The notes: a model not told the origin generated them from the letters alone. Shown: positions 17,264-25,524, counted from the stretch's first letter. The stretch is DNA of 64,000 bases from Bryobacteraceae bacterium (GCA_026002855.1 BPGD01000001.1:62001-126000); one strand, 5' to 3'. Program-made: numbers and translations.

Positions 17264-18187
17264 GTGTTGCCGTACAAACTCGTCTATCACGAGCGCTACG
17301 ACCTGAACTTCGGCTCGCACATCTTTCCGGCCGTCAAGTACCGCCTCATCCGGGACCGCCTTCTCGGCGAGGGGCTGGCAGAGGAAGCTGACTTCATCAG
17401 GCCGGAGCCGATCTCGCGCGAGCAGCTTCTGCTGGTGCACACGGAGGAGTGGATCAACAAGCTCGAACGCGGCACGCTGAGCTATCACGAGGTGCTGAAG
17501 CTGGAAGCGCCCTATTCCCGCCGGATGGCGGAAGCAGCGTTTCTGGCTGCCGGAGGAACGCTGCTGGCCGCGCGGCGCGCACTCGCCGATGGGGCCGGCT
17601 TCAATATAGGCGGCGGCTTTCATCATGCCTTCCCGGACCACGGAGAAGGTTTCTGCGCGATTCATGATGTCGCCGTGGCCATTCGCGCGCTTCAGCGCGA
17701 GGGCGTCGTCCGCAAGGCGCTGGTCGCCGACTGCGACGTCCACCACGGCAACGGAACGGCCGCCATTTTTGGCGGCGACCGCAGCGTGTTCACGCTCTCC
17801 ATCCACCACTTCAACAACTATCCGGCGGTGAAGCCGCCCTCGACGATCGACATCCACCTGGAGGACGGAGTCGGCGATGAAGAGTATCTCGCACGCCTGC
17901 GGCCCGCCTATGAAGCGGCCGTGCTCGGCTTCCGCCCGGAGATCGTGTTCTACGTCGCCGGCGTGGATCCGTATGAAGACGACCAGCTCGGCGGGCTTAC
18001 GCTCACGCGGGAAGGGCTCTACGAGCGCGACCGGCTCATCTTTGACATTGCGCTGCGCAAGCACGTTCCCGTCGTGGTGACCCTGGCGGGCGGCTATGCC
18101 CGCAAGACGGAGGACACCGTTGCGCTGCACGTGCAGACGGCAGTAGCACTGAGAGACAGCATGAAGGAGTGGGCCCGGCGATGGTAG
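17264..18187 (+). CDS. Histone deacetylase family protein (class IV-like)
   Basis: 307 residues, GTG start ten bases after the pta stop. The deacetylase core is intact: GGGFHHAFPDHGEGFC (general-base histidine pair), LVADCDVHHGNGTAAIF (zinc-binding Asp and His), SIHH, YVAGVDPYEDDQLGG (third zinc ligand), and LAGGYA with the transition-state tyrosine. Bacterial members remove acyl groups from protein lysines or from small acylated amines; acetoin-utilisation AcuC is a relative. Location right behind pta suggests a link to acetyl phosphate or acetyl-CoA balance, perhaps reversing chemical acetylation, but that is inference. Its end overlaps the sulfatase start by seven bases. Confidence 0.9.
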   Translation: MLPYKLVYHERYDLNFGSHIFPAVKYRLIRDRLLGEGLAEEADFIRPEPISREQLLLVHTEEWINKLERGTLSYHEVLKLEAPYSRRMAEAAFLAAGGTLLAARRALADGAGFNIGGGFHHAFPDHGEGFCAIHDVAVAIRALQREGVVRKALVADCDVHHGNGTAAIFGGDRSVFTLSIHHFNNYPAVKPPSTIDIHLEDGVGDEEYLARLRPAYEAAVLGFRPEIVFYVAGVDPYEDDQLGGLTLTREGLYERDRLIFDIALRKHVPVVVTLAGGYARKTEDTVALHVQTAVALRDSMKEWARRW

Positions 18188-19551
18188 ACCGCAGGACGTT
18201 TCTGGCTTCCACGGCCGCTGCGCTGACGCCGGCAGCGAGCACCGCCCAGCCGGCGCCGCGGCCGAACATCATCCTGATCCTTGCCGACGATCTCGGCTAC
18301 GGCGACCTGGGCTGCTACGGGCAGACCCGCATCCAGACCCCCAACCTGGACCGCATGGCGGCCGAAGGCATCCGCTTTACCTCCGCCTATGCGGGCTCCA
18401 CCGTGTGCGCGCCTTCGCGCTGTTCGCTGATGACGGGCCTGCACACCGGCCATGCGCGGACGCGCGGCAACCGGTCGCCGGACCTGCCGCTGCGGCCGGA
18501 AGACGTCACCGTGACGGAGGTCCTGAAGCAGGCCGGCTACCGGACGGCGCTGTTCGGCAAGTGGAGCCTCGGCGAGCTCGGATCCAGCGGGTACCCGACG
18601 CGCAAGGGCTTCGACGAATGGTTCGGTTTTTTTTCGCAGCTTCACGCCCACAACTACTACCCCGAACACGTGCTGGACGGCGAAACCGCCTGGCTCTGCC
18701 GCGGCAATATGGGCATGCAACGGCGCGATTATGCGCCGGACCTGTTCACCGAACGGGCGCTGCGGTTTTTGGAAAAACAAAACCGTGCAACTCCGTTTTT
18801 TCTGCATCTGTGCTACACCGCGCCCCACGCCAACAATGAAATGGGCCGCGACACGGGCGACGGCATGGAGGTCCCATCCTACGGGCCATACGCGAACCGT
18901 CCCTGGCCGCAGCCGGAGAAGGGCTTTGCGGCGATGATCACCAGGATGGACGCGGACATCGGCCGGATCCTCGCTGCTCTCAAAAGCAGGGGGCTGGACG
19001 AAAACACGCTGGTGATCTTCACTTCGGACAACGGCCCGCACCGTGAAGGAGGCCACGACCCGAGATTTTTCGAGTCCAGCGGCCCGCTGCGCGGCATCAA
19101 GCGCGATCTTTACGAGGGCGGCATCCGCGTGCCGATGATCGCGCGCTGGCCTGCGCGGATCCGCGGGGGGCAGACGAGCGATTTTCCGTGGGCCTTCTGG
19201 GACGTGCTGCCTACGCTTGCCGAGCTGGCCGGCGCCAAGATGCCGCCGGGACTGGACGGCATCTCGGTGGCAGCCGCGCTCACTGGTCAGGCGCAAAAAT
19301 CACACGAACATTTCTATTGGGAATTTCACGAGGGCGGGTTTTCGCAGGCCGTGCGGATGGGCCCGTGGAAGGGCGTGCGGAAAGGAGTCGAGGGCCCCAT
19401 CGAGCTTTACAACCTGGAAGAGGATCTGGGCGAGCGGCGGGATCTTGCCAGTGACCGGCCCGAGATCGTCCGCGAAGTGGCGCGGCTGATGCGCGAGTCC
19501 CGCACCGAAAGCGAATTCTGGCCGGTGAAGCGCGCGGCCACGGGCGCGTGA
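18181..19551 (+). CDS. Sulfatase (arylsulfatase family), Tat-exported
   Basis: 456 residues. DRRTFLASTAAALTPAAS at the N-terminus is a Tat-like signal. The type I sulfatase motif CAPSR lies in STVCAPSRCSLMTGLHTG (about residues 76-93). Its first cysteine would be oxidised to formylglycine by a maturase that is not in this window. Metal ligands are in ILADDLGYGDLG and FTSDNGPH, and LFGKWSLGELG is the usual second signature (with S for H). It hydrolyses sulfate esters, probably on environmental glycans. The start overlaps the end of the deacetylase gene, so the three genes from 16258 are likely one operon. Confidence 0.93.
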   Translation: MVDRRTFLASTAAALTPAASTAQPAPRPNIILILADDLGYGDLGCYGQTRIQTPNLDRMAAEGIRFTSAYAGSTVCAPSRCSLMTGLHTGHARTRGNRSPDLPLRPEDVTVTEVLKQAGYRTALFGKWSLGELGSSGYPTRKGFDEWFGFFSQLHAHNYYPEHVLDGETAWLCRGNMGMQRRDYAPDLFTERALRFLEKQNRATPFFLHLCYTAPHANNEMGRDTGDGMEVPSYGPYANRPWPQPEKGFAAMITRMDADIGRILAALKSRGLDENTLVIFTSDNGPHREGGHDPRFFESSGPLRGIKRDLYEGGIRVPMIARWPARIRGGQTSDFPWAFWDVLPTLAELAGAKMPPGLDGISVAAALTGQAQKSHEHFYWEFHEGGFSQAVRMGPWKGVRKGVEGPIELYNLEEDLGERRDLASDRPEIVREVARLMRESRTESEFWPVKRAATGA

Positions 19552-19568
19552 GCGGCTCGCAGGCGCAG

Positions 19569-20012
19569 TCAGGAAACCGAACGGACGGCGGCCAGAATGG
19601 TGTCGATGGGGGGATCTCCGCGCCAGGCGGCGCCGATGCGCCCCTCCGGCGTGACGACGTAGACGGTGCGCCGCACGATTCGCCAGCAGCCGGCCCGCCA
19701 GACGCGCGCGATGCGGCCGCCCTCGTCCACAAGCAGCGGGAACGGCAGCGCCAGCCGCGCGGCAAAACGCGCGTGACTTTCGGCCGATGCAGGATTGACG
19801 CCGTAGACCACGGCGTTGACGGCCTCGAATTCCGGAAACCGATCCGCAATCCGGCCGAGCTGCTCCGTTCAGCCCGGGGAGTTGTCCGCCGGGTAAAACA
19901 CGATGACGACCGGCTGCCCTCGCTGCTCGCGAAGGCGCACCGTGTAACCCTGATGGTCGCGGGCCTCGAAATCGGGCGCCGGCGCGCCGGCGGGCAGCGT
20001 GGGGCCGAACAT
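19569..20012 (-). CDS. Peroxiredoxin with in-frame TGA at the peroxidatic site (candidate selenoprotein)
   Basis: Read through one TGA (19871-19869), this is a complete 147-residue AhpC/TSA or BCP-type peroxiredoxin starting at the ATG at 20012. The text before the stop ends PVVIVFYPADNSPG; the text after resumes TEQLGRIADRF. The family motif is P-x3-T/S-x2-C, so residue 48, coded by TGA, is exactly the peroxidatic cysteine. The catalytic arginine is in RRTVYVVTPEG, and there is one later Cys in WRAGCW. The frame is uninterrupted for 47 codons before and 99 sense codons after the TGA. A hairpin suitable as a bacterial SECIS begins ten bases after it. The gene starts eight bases after the argR stop, so it ends the arginine operon. 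Alternatives are a recent nonsense mutation or a sequencing error; conservation around the site argues against decay. Confidence 0.8.
19824..19859 (-). promoter_or_regulatory. Candidate SECIS hairpin
   Basis: Starting ten bases after the in-frame TGA, CTCG pairs with CGAG and, inside, CCGGA pairs with TCCGG around a 13-base loop that contains G residues. An alternative fold pairs CCGgAT with ATCGG around a TGCGG loop. Both place a G-bearing apical loop about 20-32 bases from the TGA, as expected for SelB recognition in bacteria. Confidence 0.55.
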
Positions 20013-20020
20013 GGCAGCGC

Positions 20021-20455
20021 CTACTGATTGACGTACGACAGCAGCCGCTCGTGCACGGTCTTGGCGCGCTGGTTGTCCCAACAGGCGACAAAGACGGTGT
20101 CATCGCCGGCGACCGTACCGGCGATCTCGGGCCAGTCTTCCTGGTCGAGCGCAACCGCAAGAGAATTGGCGCTGCCGGTGGAGGTCTTGAGGATCACCAG
20201 GTGCTGAGCCAGCCTGACGTCGAGCAGATACTCGGCCATCACCTGAGCGAGACTGGGCCCGGTCGGGTCCGGCAGAATCTCCCGGTAACCGTCGGCGGTC
20301 TTGACGATCCCCATTTCGCGCAGGTCGCGCGAAAGGGTGACCTGGGTGACTTCAATGCCAAGCGCGCGCAGCTCCTGCGCGAGCTCTTCCTGCGTGTTGA
20401 TCCTTTTTGAACGGATCAGTTTCAGGATCTGCCCCTGGCGGTAATTCTTCGTCAT
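20021..20455 (-). CDS. argR: Arginine repressor ArgR
   Basis: 144 residues, normal length. The N-terminal winged helix has INTQEELAQELRALGIEVTQ followed by TLSRDLREMGIVK, the recognition helix. The C-terminal arginine-binding and hexamerisation domain has TGSANSLAVALDQ and GTVAGDDTVFVACWD. It binds L-arginine and ARG boxes. One such box lies upstream of argF, the first gene of this operon, so autoregulation is likely. Its ATG overlaps the argH stop (ATGA). Confidence 0.96.
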   Translation of the reverse strand: MTKNYRQGQILKLIRSKRINTQEELAQELRALGIEVTQVTLSRDLREMGIVKTADGYREILPDPTGPSLAQVMAEYLLDVRLAQHLVILKTSTGSANSLAVALDQEDWPEIAGTVAGDDTVFVACWDNQRAKTVHERLLSYVNQ

Positions 20456-21825
20456 GAGAGTGACTCCAGGCGCCGCCGGGCCTCTTCGAGCGCGGCGGAG
20501 ACGGTCTCCGGCGCCGCGCCCCCGGGCACGGCGCGCGTTTTCAATCCTTCCTCGGGTTCCAGCAGCCGCGCCATGTCCGGCGTGAAACGCGGATCGAAGG
20601 CGTGCAGCTCCTCGCCTGTCCAGTGCTGGGGCTGCCGGCCCTGGCGGAGGCTTTCGAGCACCAGCCGGCCGACCAACCGGTGGGCGTCGTGAAAGGGAAC
20701 GCCCGAGCGGGCGAGCGCCTCAGCCAGGTCCGTGGCCACCAGCCAGCCTTCTGCGGCCGCACGGCGCGCCGCCTCCGGCCGCAGGCGCGCCGTCTCCACG
20801 ACGGCCCGGGCCATTTCGAGTGACGCGGCCGTCTGGTCGGCGGCCTCGAAAAGCGGCTCCTTGTCCTCCTGCATGTCGCGATTATAGGTGAGCGGCAGGC
20901 CTTTCATCGTCATGAATAATGACGTAAAACAGCCGAAAACCCGTCCGCATTTTCCGCGGATCAGTTCCAGAGAATCCGGGTTCTTTTTCTGCGGCATGAG
21001 CGAGGATCCGCTGGTGACGCCGTCGGACAGCTCGAGCCAGCCGAACTCGTCGGACGAATACAGGATCCAGTCCTCGGCCAGCCGCGACAGGTGCATCATC
21101 AGCAGCGAGGCGGCCGACAGGAAATCGAGCGCCCAGTCGCGGTCGGCGGAGACGTCCATGGAGTTTGCGGTGATGCCGTCAAAGCCGAGCTCGCGCGCCA
21201 GCGCCTCGCGGTCGATGGGGAAGCCGGCGCCGGCCAGCGCTCCCGAGCCGAGCGGCATGCGGTTGACGCGCTGCCGCGTCTGCGCCAGCCGTTCGTGGTC
21301 GCGCCAGAACATCTCAAAGTAGGCCAGAAGATAATGCGCCCAGGTCACCGGCTGCGCGCGGCGCAGGTGCGTGTAGCCGGGGATCACCGTCGAAACATGC
21401 GCGTCGGCCTGCCCGAGCAGCGCTCCCATCAGGCCCCGCAGCAGGCCGGCGATGCGGTCGATTTCGCCGCGGAGCCAGAGGCGCGTGTCAAGCGAGACCT
21501 GCTCGTTGCGCGAGCGCCCGGTGTGGAGCTTCGAGGCGAGCCCGCCCGCCAGCTCTCCCAGCATGCGGATGACGTAGGTGTGGACGTCTTCATCGGGCGC
21601 ATCCGGCGGAGGCGGCGGGACCCGGTCCAGCGCTGCGCAGATGGTTTCCGCCTCCGGTCCGGTAAGAATGCCGGCGCGGGCCAGCGCGCGCGCCCATGCC
21701 TTCGAGCCCGCAATGTCGGCTTCGAACAGCCGGCGGTCGAAGTGCAGCGACCAGGAAAACCGCTGGAACGTCTCCGAGGGTCCTTCCTGAAATCTGCCGC
21801 CCCAGAGTTTCAATGGCGCCTCCAT
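20452..21825 (-). CDS. argH: Argininosuccinate lyase
   Basis: 457 residues. It cleaves argininosuccinate to arginine and fumarate, the last step of arginine synthesis. Visible are WGGRFQEG at the N-terminus, HTGRSRNEQVSLDTRLW (about residues 103-119), the TVIPGYTHLRRAQPV segment with the catalytic histidine, and the fumarase/lyase signature GSSLMPQKKNPD (about residues 277-288). It starts three bases after the argF stop and overlaps argR, so the order argF-argH-argR is tightly coupled. Confidence 0.97.
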   Translation of the reverse strand: MEAPLKLWGGRFQEGPSETFQRFSWSLHFDRRLFEADIAGSKAWARALARAGILTGPEAETICAALDRVPPPPPDAPDEDVHTYVIRMLGELAGGLASKLHTGRSRNEQVSLDTRLWLRGEIDRIAGLLRGLMGALLGQADAHVSTVIPGYTHLRRAQPVTWAHYLLAYFEMFWRDHERLAQTRQRVNRMPLGSGALAGAGFPIDREALARELGFDGITANSMDVSADRDWALDFLSAASLLMMHLSRLAEDWILYSSDEFGWLELSDGVTSGSSLMPQKKNPDSLELIRGKCGRVFGCFTSLFMTMKGLPLTYNRDMQEDKEPLFEAADQTAASLEMARAVVETARLRPEAARRAAAEGWLVATDLAEALARSGVPFHDAHRLVGRLVLESLRQGRQPQHWTGEELHAFDPRFTPDMARLLEPEEGLKTRAVPGGAAPETVSAALEEARRRLESLS

Positions 21826-21828
21826 CTT

Positions 21829-22782
21829 TTAGTGTGCCGGACCGTCCAGCAGCATGAGCAACAGCGCCTTCTGCGCGTGCAGGCGGTTTTCGGCCTGTTC
21901 AAAGACCAGCGAGACCGGAGATTCGATCACCTCCGTCGTCACCTCCTCCTCGCGGTGGGCCGGCAGGCAGTGCATGAAAAAGGCGCCGGGCAGCGCCCTG
22001 GCCATCAGTTCGCGGTTCACCTGATAGGCGGCGAACACGCGGGCCCGCTCGGCCGCCTCGTGCTCGAAGCCCATCGAGGCCCAGACGTCGGTGTACACGG
22101 CGCCCGCCCCGCGCAGGCCTTCGTCCAGGTCGTTGGTGACCTCGATGAGAGCTCCCGTCTCCACGGCGAACTCGCGCGCTTTCGCCACAATTTCGGGGCG
22201 CGGTTCGTAGCCGGGAGGCGTGATGCAGGCAAAATCGAGACCCAGCCGCGCCGCATCCAGCATCAGCGAATGGGCCACGTTGTTGCCATCGCCGACGAAG
22301 GCCAGCTTGTGTCCCCGCCATTCGCCCCACTGCTCGCGCAGCGTCTGCATGTCGGCCAGCGCCTGACAGGGGTGATAGAGGTCGCTCAGGGCATTCACCA
22401 CCGGGATCTTCGCAAAGCGCGCCAGCGCGTCCACCGTCTCCTGCGAAAAGGTGCGCGCCACGATCAGGTCCGTCCATCGCTCCAGATTGCGCGCGACATC
22501 TTCCACTGGCTCTCTCCCGCCGACCGGCCCCGTGTTTAAAATTGCATCGCCGCCCAGCTGCTTTGCCGCCACCTCAAATGTCATCCGCGTGCGCAGCGAA
22601 GGTTTTTCAAACAGCAGACTCAAGATCCGGCCCCGCAACGCGAGACGGTAGCGCTCCGGGTGGCGCTTCACGCGCCCCGCCAGATCCAGCAACTGGCGCA
22701 ACTCTTCTGCGGTGATGTCGAGGTCCGACGTCAGGTCCCCCGCCCGCACGCGGGGGAAAGTCGAGGGAGGCGGCTCCGTCAT
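21829..22782 (-). CDS. argF: Ornithine carbamoyltransferase
   Basis: 317 residues. It joins carbamoyl phosphate and ornithine to form citrulline. The carbamoyl-phosphate loop reads FEKPSLRTRMTFEVA (about residues 54-68), a variant of the usual STRT. The ornithine site has HCLPAHREEEVT (about residues 268-279) and DLYHPCQALADMQT in the middle. I favour ornithine over acetylornithine as substrate because of HCLPAHR, though this cannot be settled by eye. First gene of the operon, with an ARG box about 30 bases upstream of its ATG. Confidence 0.94.
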   Translation of the reverse strand: MTEPPPSTFPRVRAGDLTSDLDITAEELRQLLDLAGRVKRHPERYRLALRGRILSLLFEKPSLRTRMTFEVAAKQLGGDAILNTGPVGGREPVEDVARNLERWTDLIVARTFSQETVDALARFAKIPVVNALSDLYHPCQALADMQTLREQWGEWRGHKLAFVGDGNNVAHSLMLDAARLGLDFACITPPGYEPRPEIVAKAREFAVETGALIEVTNDLDEGLRGAGAVYTDVWASMGFEHEAAERARVFAAYQVNRELMARALPGAFFMHCLPAHREEEVTTEVIESPVSLVFEQAENRLHAQKALLLMLLDGPAH

Positions 22783-22810
22783 GGCCGTGTGGCACCGTCC
22801 TGGAGTTGGG

Positions 22811-22835
22811 TTGAATAAGTATTCAGCAAATTGTA
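22811..22835 (-). promoter_or_regulatory. ARG box and -10 element of the arginine operon
   Basis: TTGAATAAGTATTCA (22811-22825) contains the inverted repeat TGAAT-AAGT-ATTCA, a match to the classic ArgR operator. On the minus strand a -10-like TACAAT (22835-22830) lies just upstream of it, so bound ArgR would cover the start site. A second, weaker palindrome, TGTA-TATT-TACA (22832-22843), is adjacent, as is usual for paired ARG boxes. Confidence 0.8.
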
Positions 22836-22871
22836 TATTTACACAGTCCAGGCAAACCGGTCAAGCCTGGC

Positions 22872-25064
22872 TCAGCGGAGCGCCTCCTCGAAGAACCGTG
22901 TCTGTTCCTGCCACCGGTGCTGGCTCGCCTTGCCCATCAGCCCGTGGCTTTTCTGCGGGTAGATCAGGGTCTGAAAGGACTTGCCCGCCGACTGGAGCGC
23001 GTTCATCATTTGCAGTGCATTGGCGAACAGCACATTGTCGTCCTCGATGTTGTGGATCAGTAGCAGCCGGCCCTTCAGGTTGGCCGCGTGATGGACTGGC
23101 GAGCTTTCGCGATATCCTTCTTCGTTTTCTTCCGGCAGCCCGAGATATCGTTCGGTGTAGATGGTGTCGTAGTTTCGCCAATCGGTGACGGCGGCGCCGG
23201 CGGCGCCCGCCCTGAACACTTCAGGCGCGTGCAGCAGGCAATAGAGCGTCATGAACCCGCCATAGCTCCAGCCCTGCACCCCGATCCGCTCCGGATCGAC
23301 GAATCCGAGGCCAGTGAGATAGCGGATGCCCTCGAGCTGATCGGCCAGCTCCTGCCGGCCGAGCCGGCGGTAGAGCGGCGTCTCAAAACGGTGGCCGCGG
23401 CCGCTGGAGCCACGGTTGTCCATCTGCCAGATGACGAAGCCGCGGTGAGCCATCACCTGTTCCCAGTTGATGCCTCCGGGCCAGGCGTTGCGGACGCTCT
23501 GGGCGTGGGGTCCGCCGTAAATGGTGACAATCGCCGGGTATTTTTTCTTCGGATCAAAATGCACGGGCCGGATGAGACGGCCGTAAAATACCGTGCCGTC
23601 GGAACCCTGAAACCGGTGGATTTCCGTCTTGAGAATTTCGTATTCTTCCAGAATTTTCGTATCCGCTTCGCGCCAGACGCGGAGCTGTTTTCCGCTGGAA
23701 TCATGAAGCGTGGTCCGCGGCGGCGAGTCCAGGCTGGAGAACGTGTCGAGGTAATCATCGCAGGCAGGGCTCATCTGGATCGAGTGCGTGCCCGCTGCCT
23801 CGGTCAACCGCCGGGGCGGTCCGCCCTGGAAGTCCGTCCGGTACAGATGCCGTTCGAGCGGGCTGACCTCGGTGCTGGTGAAGTAGACGGCTTGGCGGGC
23901 GGCGTCAACGCAGGCGATGCCGGTCACTTCCCAATCGCCGCGGGTGAGCTGGCGGAGGAGCTTTCCGGACGCATCGTGCAGGTAGATGTGGCGGAAGCCG
24001 CTCTGTTCGCTGGTGCGGAGGATGCGGCCGTCGGGCAGCACGTGAAAATCGTCAGTGATGTTGATCCATGCCGGATCGGTCTCTTCGATCAGCAGCCGGG
24101 ACTGCCCGGAGCCGGCGTCGGCCGCAAGGATCCATAGATGGTTCTGGACGCGGTTGAGCCGGTGCGCGAGGACGGATCTGGAGTCCGGGCTCCAGTGCAC
24201 GCGCGCGACGAGGTGGTCGCGGGTTTCGCCGAAGTCCATCCAGCGCGTGGGTCCGCCAGCGGCCGCAACGACGCCCACGCGCACGTCGGCGTTTGGCTGG
24301 CCCGCCTTGGGATAACGCTGCGGCTCGCCGACGGCCTGGATCCTGAGGAAATCGCCGTGCGGATAGAGCGGCTCGCGGCTGACGTCAAACTGCATGTAAG
24401 CGATGCGCGTGGAGTCGGGCGACCACCAGTGCGCCGTGCCGAGGTCGAGCTCTTCCGGATAGACCCAATCGAGCATGGCGTTCCAGCGCGTCTCGGAGCT
24501 GTCGTGAGTGAGTTGGATCACCTTTTTCGACGCGACTTCGAGCACGAAGAGCTCGCGGCCGCGGCGGAAGCTGACTTTGGTTCCGTCAGGCGACAGCTTC
24601 GGGTCGCGTTCGGGTACGGGAGTCGATGTCAGCTGCTCGACCTGGCCCGCCGCCTCGTCCCAGAGGAAGAGATCACCGCCGGCCAGGATCAGCAGCTTCG
24701 TGCCGTCCTGGGACCATGCGACGCGCTGCTCGCGCACGCGGCGGTTCTCCCACATCATTGCCTCGGGTTGTGCGTAGGGCGCCGCCCGTTTGCCGAGTTC
24801 GGCCAGCGAAGCGATTTCCTTTTCCTCGCCGCTGGCCGCGTCCTGAAGCAGCAGCCTGTCGCCGCGGATCACCGCCAGGCGCCCGCCGCGGGGCGACCAG
24901 AAGGGCTGGGCCATGGGCGGCCCCACGCGGCCGCCGGCCTGCGCCAGCGCTTCCAGGGTCACCGGCTTCTTTGTCTGCGCGCGGCCAGGCGCGGCCAGAG
25001 GCAGCAGCGTGAGGAAACTGACCAGTGCGGCGTGCAATAGCGGCGAGACTCTCAGACGGTTCAT
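22872..25064 (-). CDS. S9 family prolyl oligopeptidase (dipeptidyl peptidase IV-like), exported
   Basis: 730 residues from the ATG at 25064, which opens a signal peptide (MNRLRVSPLLHAALVSFLTL, cleavage near GRAQ). Residues about 60-440 form a DPP-IV-type propeller with repeated WSPDS and ASGK elements. The C-terminal alpha/beta hydrolase has the nucleophile in GVQGWSYGGFMTLY (about residues 600-613), the aspartate in HNIEDDNVLFANAL, and the histidine in PQKSHGLMG. It removes N-terminal dipeptides, mostly after proline, in the periplasm. The longer frame upstream overlaps the divergent ruvX gene and is rejected. Confidence 0.94.
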   Translation of the reverse strand: MNRLRVSPLLHAALVSFLTLLPLAAPGRAQTKKPVTLEALAQAGGRVGPPMAQPFWSPRGGRLAVIRGDRLLLQDAASGEEKEIASLAELGKRAAPYAQPEAMMWENRRVREQRVAWSQDGTKLLILAGGDLFLWDEAAGQVEQLTSTPVPERDPKLSPDGTKVSFRRGRELFVLEVASKKVIQLTHDSSETRWNAMLDWVYPEELDLGTAHWWSPDSTRIAYMQFDVSREPLYPHGDFLRIQAVGEPQRYPKAGQPNADVRVGVVAAAGGPTRWMDFGETRDHLVARVHWSPDSRSVLAHRLNRVQNHLWILAADAGSGQSRLLIEETDPAWINITDDFHVLPDGRILRTSEQSGFRHIYLHDASGKLLRQLTRGDWEVTGIACVDAARQAVYFTSTEVSPLERHLYRTDFQGGPPRRLTEAAGTHSIQMSPACDDYLDTFSSLDSPPRTTLHDSSGKQLRVWREADTKILEEYEILKTEIHRFQGSDGTVFYGRLIRPVHFDPKKKYPAIVTIYGGPHAQSVRNAWPGGINWEQVMAHRGFVIWQMDNRGSSGRGHRFETPLYRRLGRQELADQLEGIRYLTGLGFVDPERIGVQGWSYGGFMTLYCLLHAPEVFRAGAAGAAVTDWRNYDTIYTERYLGLPEENEEGYRESSPVHHAANLKGRLLLIHNIEDDNVLFANALQMMNALQSAGKSFQTLIYPQKSHGLMGKASQHRWQEQTRFFEEALR

Positions 25065-25070
25065 GGCAAC

Positions 25071-25083
25071 AGCATGGCACAAT
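25071..25083. promoter_or_regulatory. Back-to-back -10-like elements between the S9 peptidase and ruvX
   Basis: Only 25 bases separate the two start codons. Minus strand: CATGCT (25076-25071), six bases, ATG at 25064. Plus strand: CACAAT (25078-25083), six bases, GTG at 25090. Each -35 region would lie inside the opposite gene. Confidence 0.4.
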
Positions 25084-25089
25084 CGGGTT

Positions 25090-25524
25090 GTGGGAAGGAT
25101 TCTTGCGCTCGATGTGGGCCGCCGGCGCATTGGCCTCGCCATTGCGCTGGAGGGCGCGGCCGTCCATGGCCTGGCTGCGCTGGTGCGCCGCTCGCCGGCG
25201 GAGGACATCGCGCGTCTGAGGCGCATCGCCGGCGAGCGCGGAGTCACGCGTTTCGTCGTGGGTCTTCCTCTGAACATGGACGGCACGGAGAGCGAAATGA
25301 CCCGGGAGGTGCGCTCATTGGCCGAGCGCCTGGCACGCGAGACGGGGATCGAGGTGGTTTATCAGGACGAGCGGCTGACTTCGTTCGAGGCAGAAGAACG
25401 CCTTCGTCAGCGCGGCATGAATCTGAAAAAGATGCTGGCGGCGAAGCGCCGTGGCGCGGTGGACGAGCTGGCTGCGGTGCTGATCCTTGAAGACTATCTC
25501 GCCAGGATGAGCTGCCCGGAATGA
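25090..25524 (+). CDS. ruvX: Putative pre-16S rRNA nuclease YqgF / RuvX
   Basis: 144 residues from a GTG at 25090, the normal length for YqgF. The RNase H-like fold is clear: ILALDVGRRRIGLAI (first catalytic aspartate), TRFVVGLPLNMDGTES, VVYQDERLTSFEAEERL (catalytic glutamate region) and AVDELAAVLILEDYL (last aspartate). The family processes the 5' end of 16S rRNA; a Holliday-junction role has also been proposed. An ATG at 25063 in frame is possible, but the family normally starts just before ILALD. Its stop overlaps the mltG start (ATGA); ruvX-mltG adjacency is common. Confidence 0.93.
   Translation: MGRILALDVGRRRIGLAIALEGAAVHGLAALVRRSPAEDIARLRRIAGERGVTRFVVGLPLNMDGTESEMTREVRSLAERLARETGIEVVYQDERLTSFEAEERLRQRGMNLKKMLAAKRRGAVDELAAVLILEDYLARMSCPE

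Noticed and set aside
19569-19868. The peroxiredoxin 3' part as a separate gene or simple pseudogene
   Set aside because: The two parts join in frame across one TGA at the active-site codon with no other lesion, and a SECIS-like hairpin follows, so read-through as selenocysteine is the better explanation.
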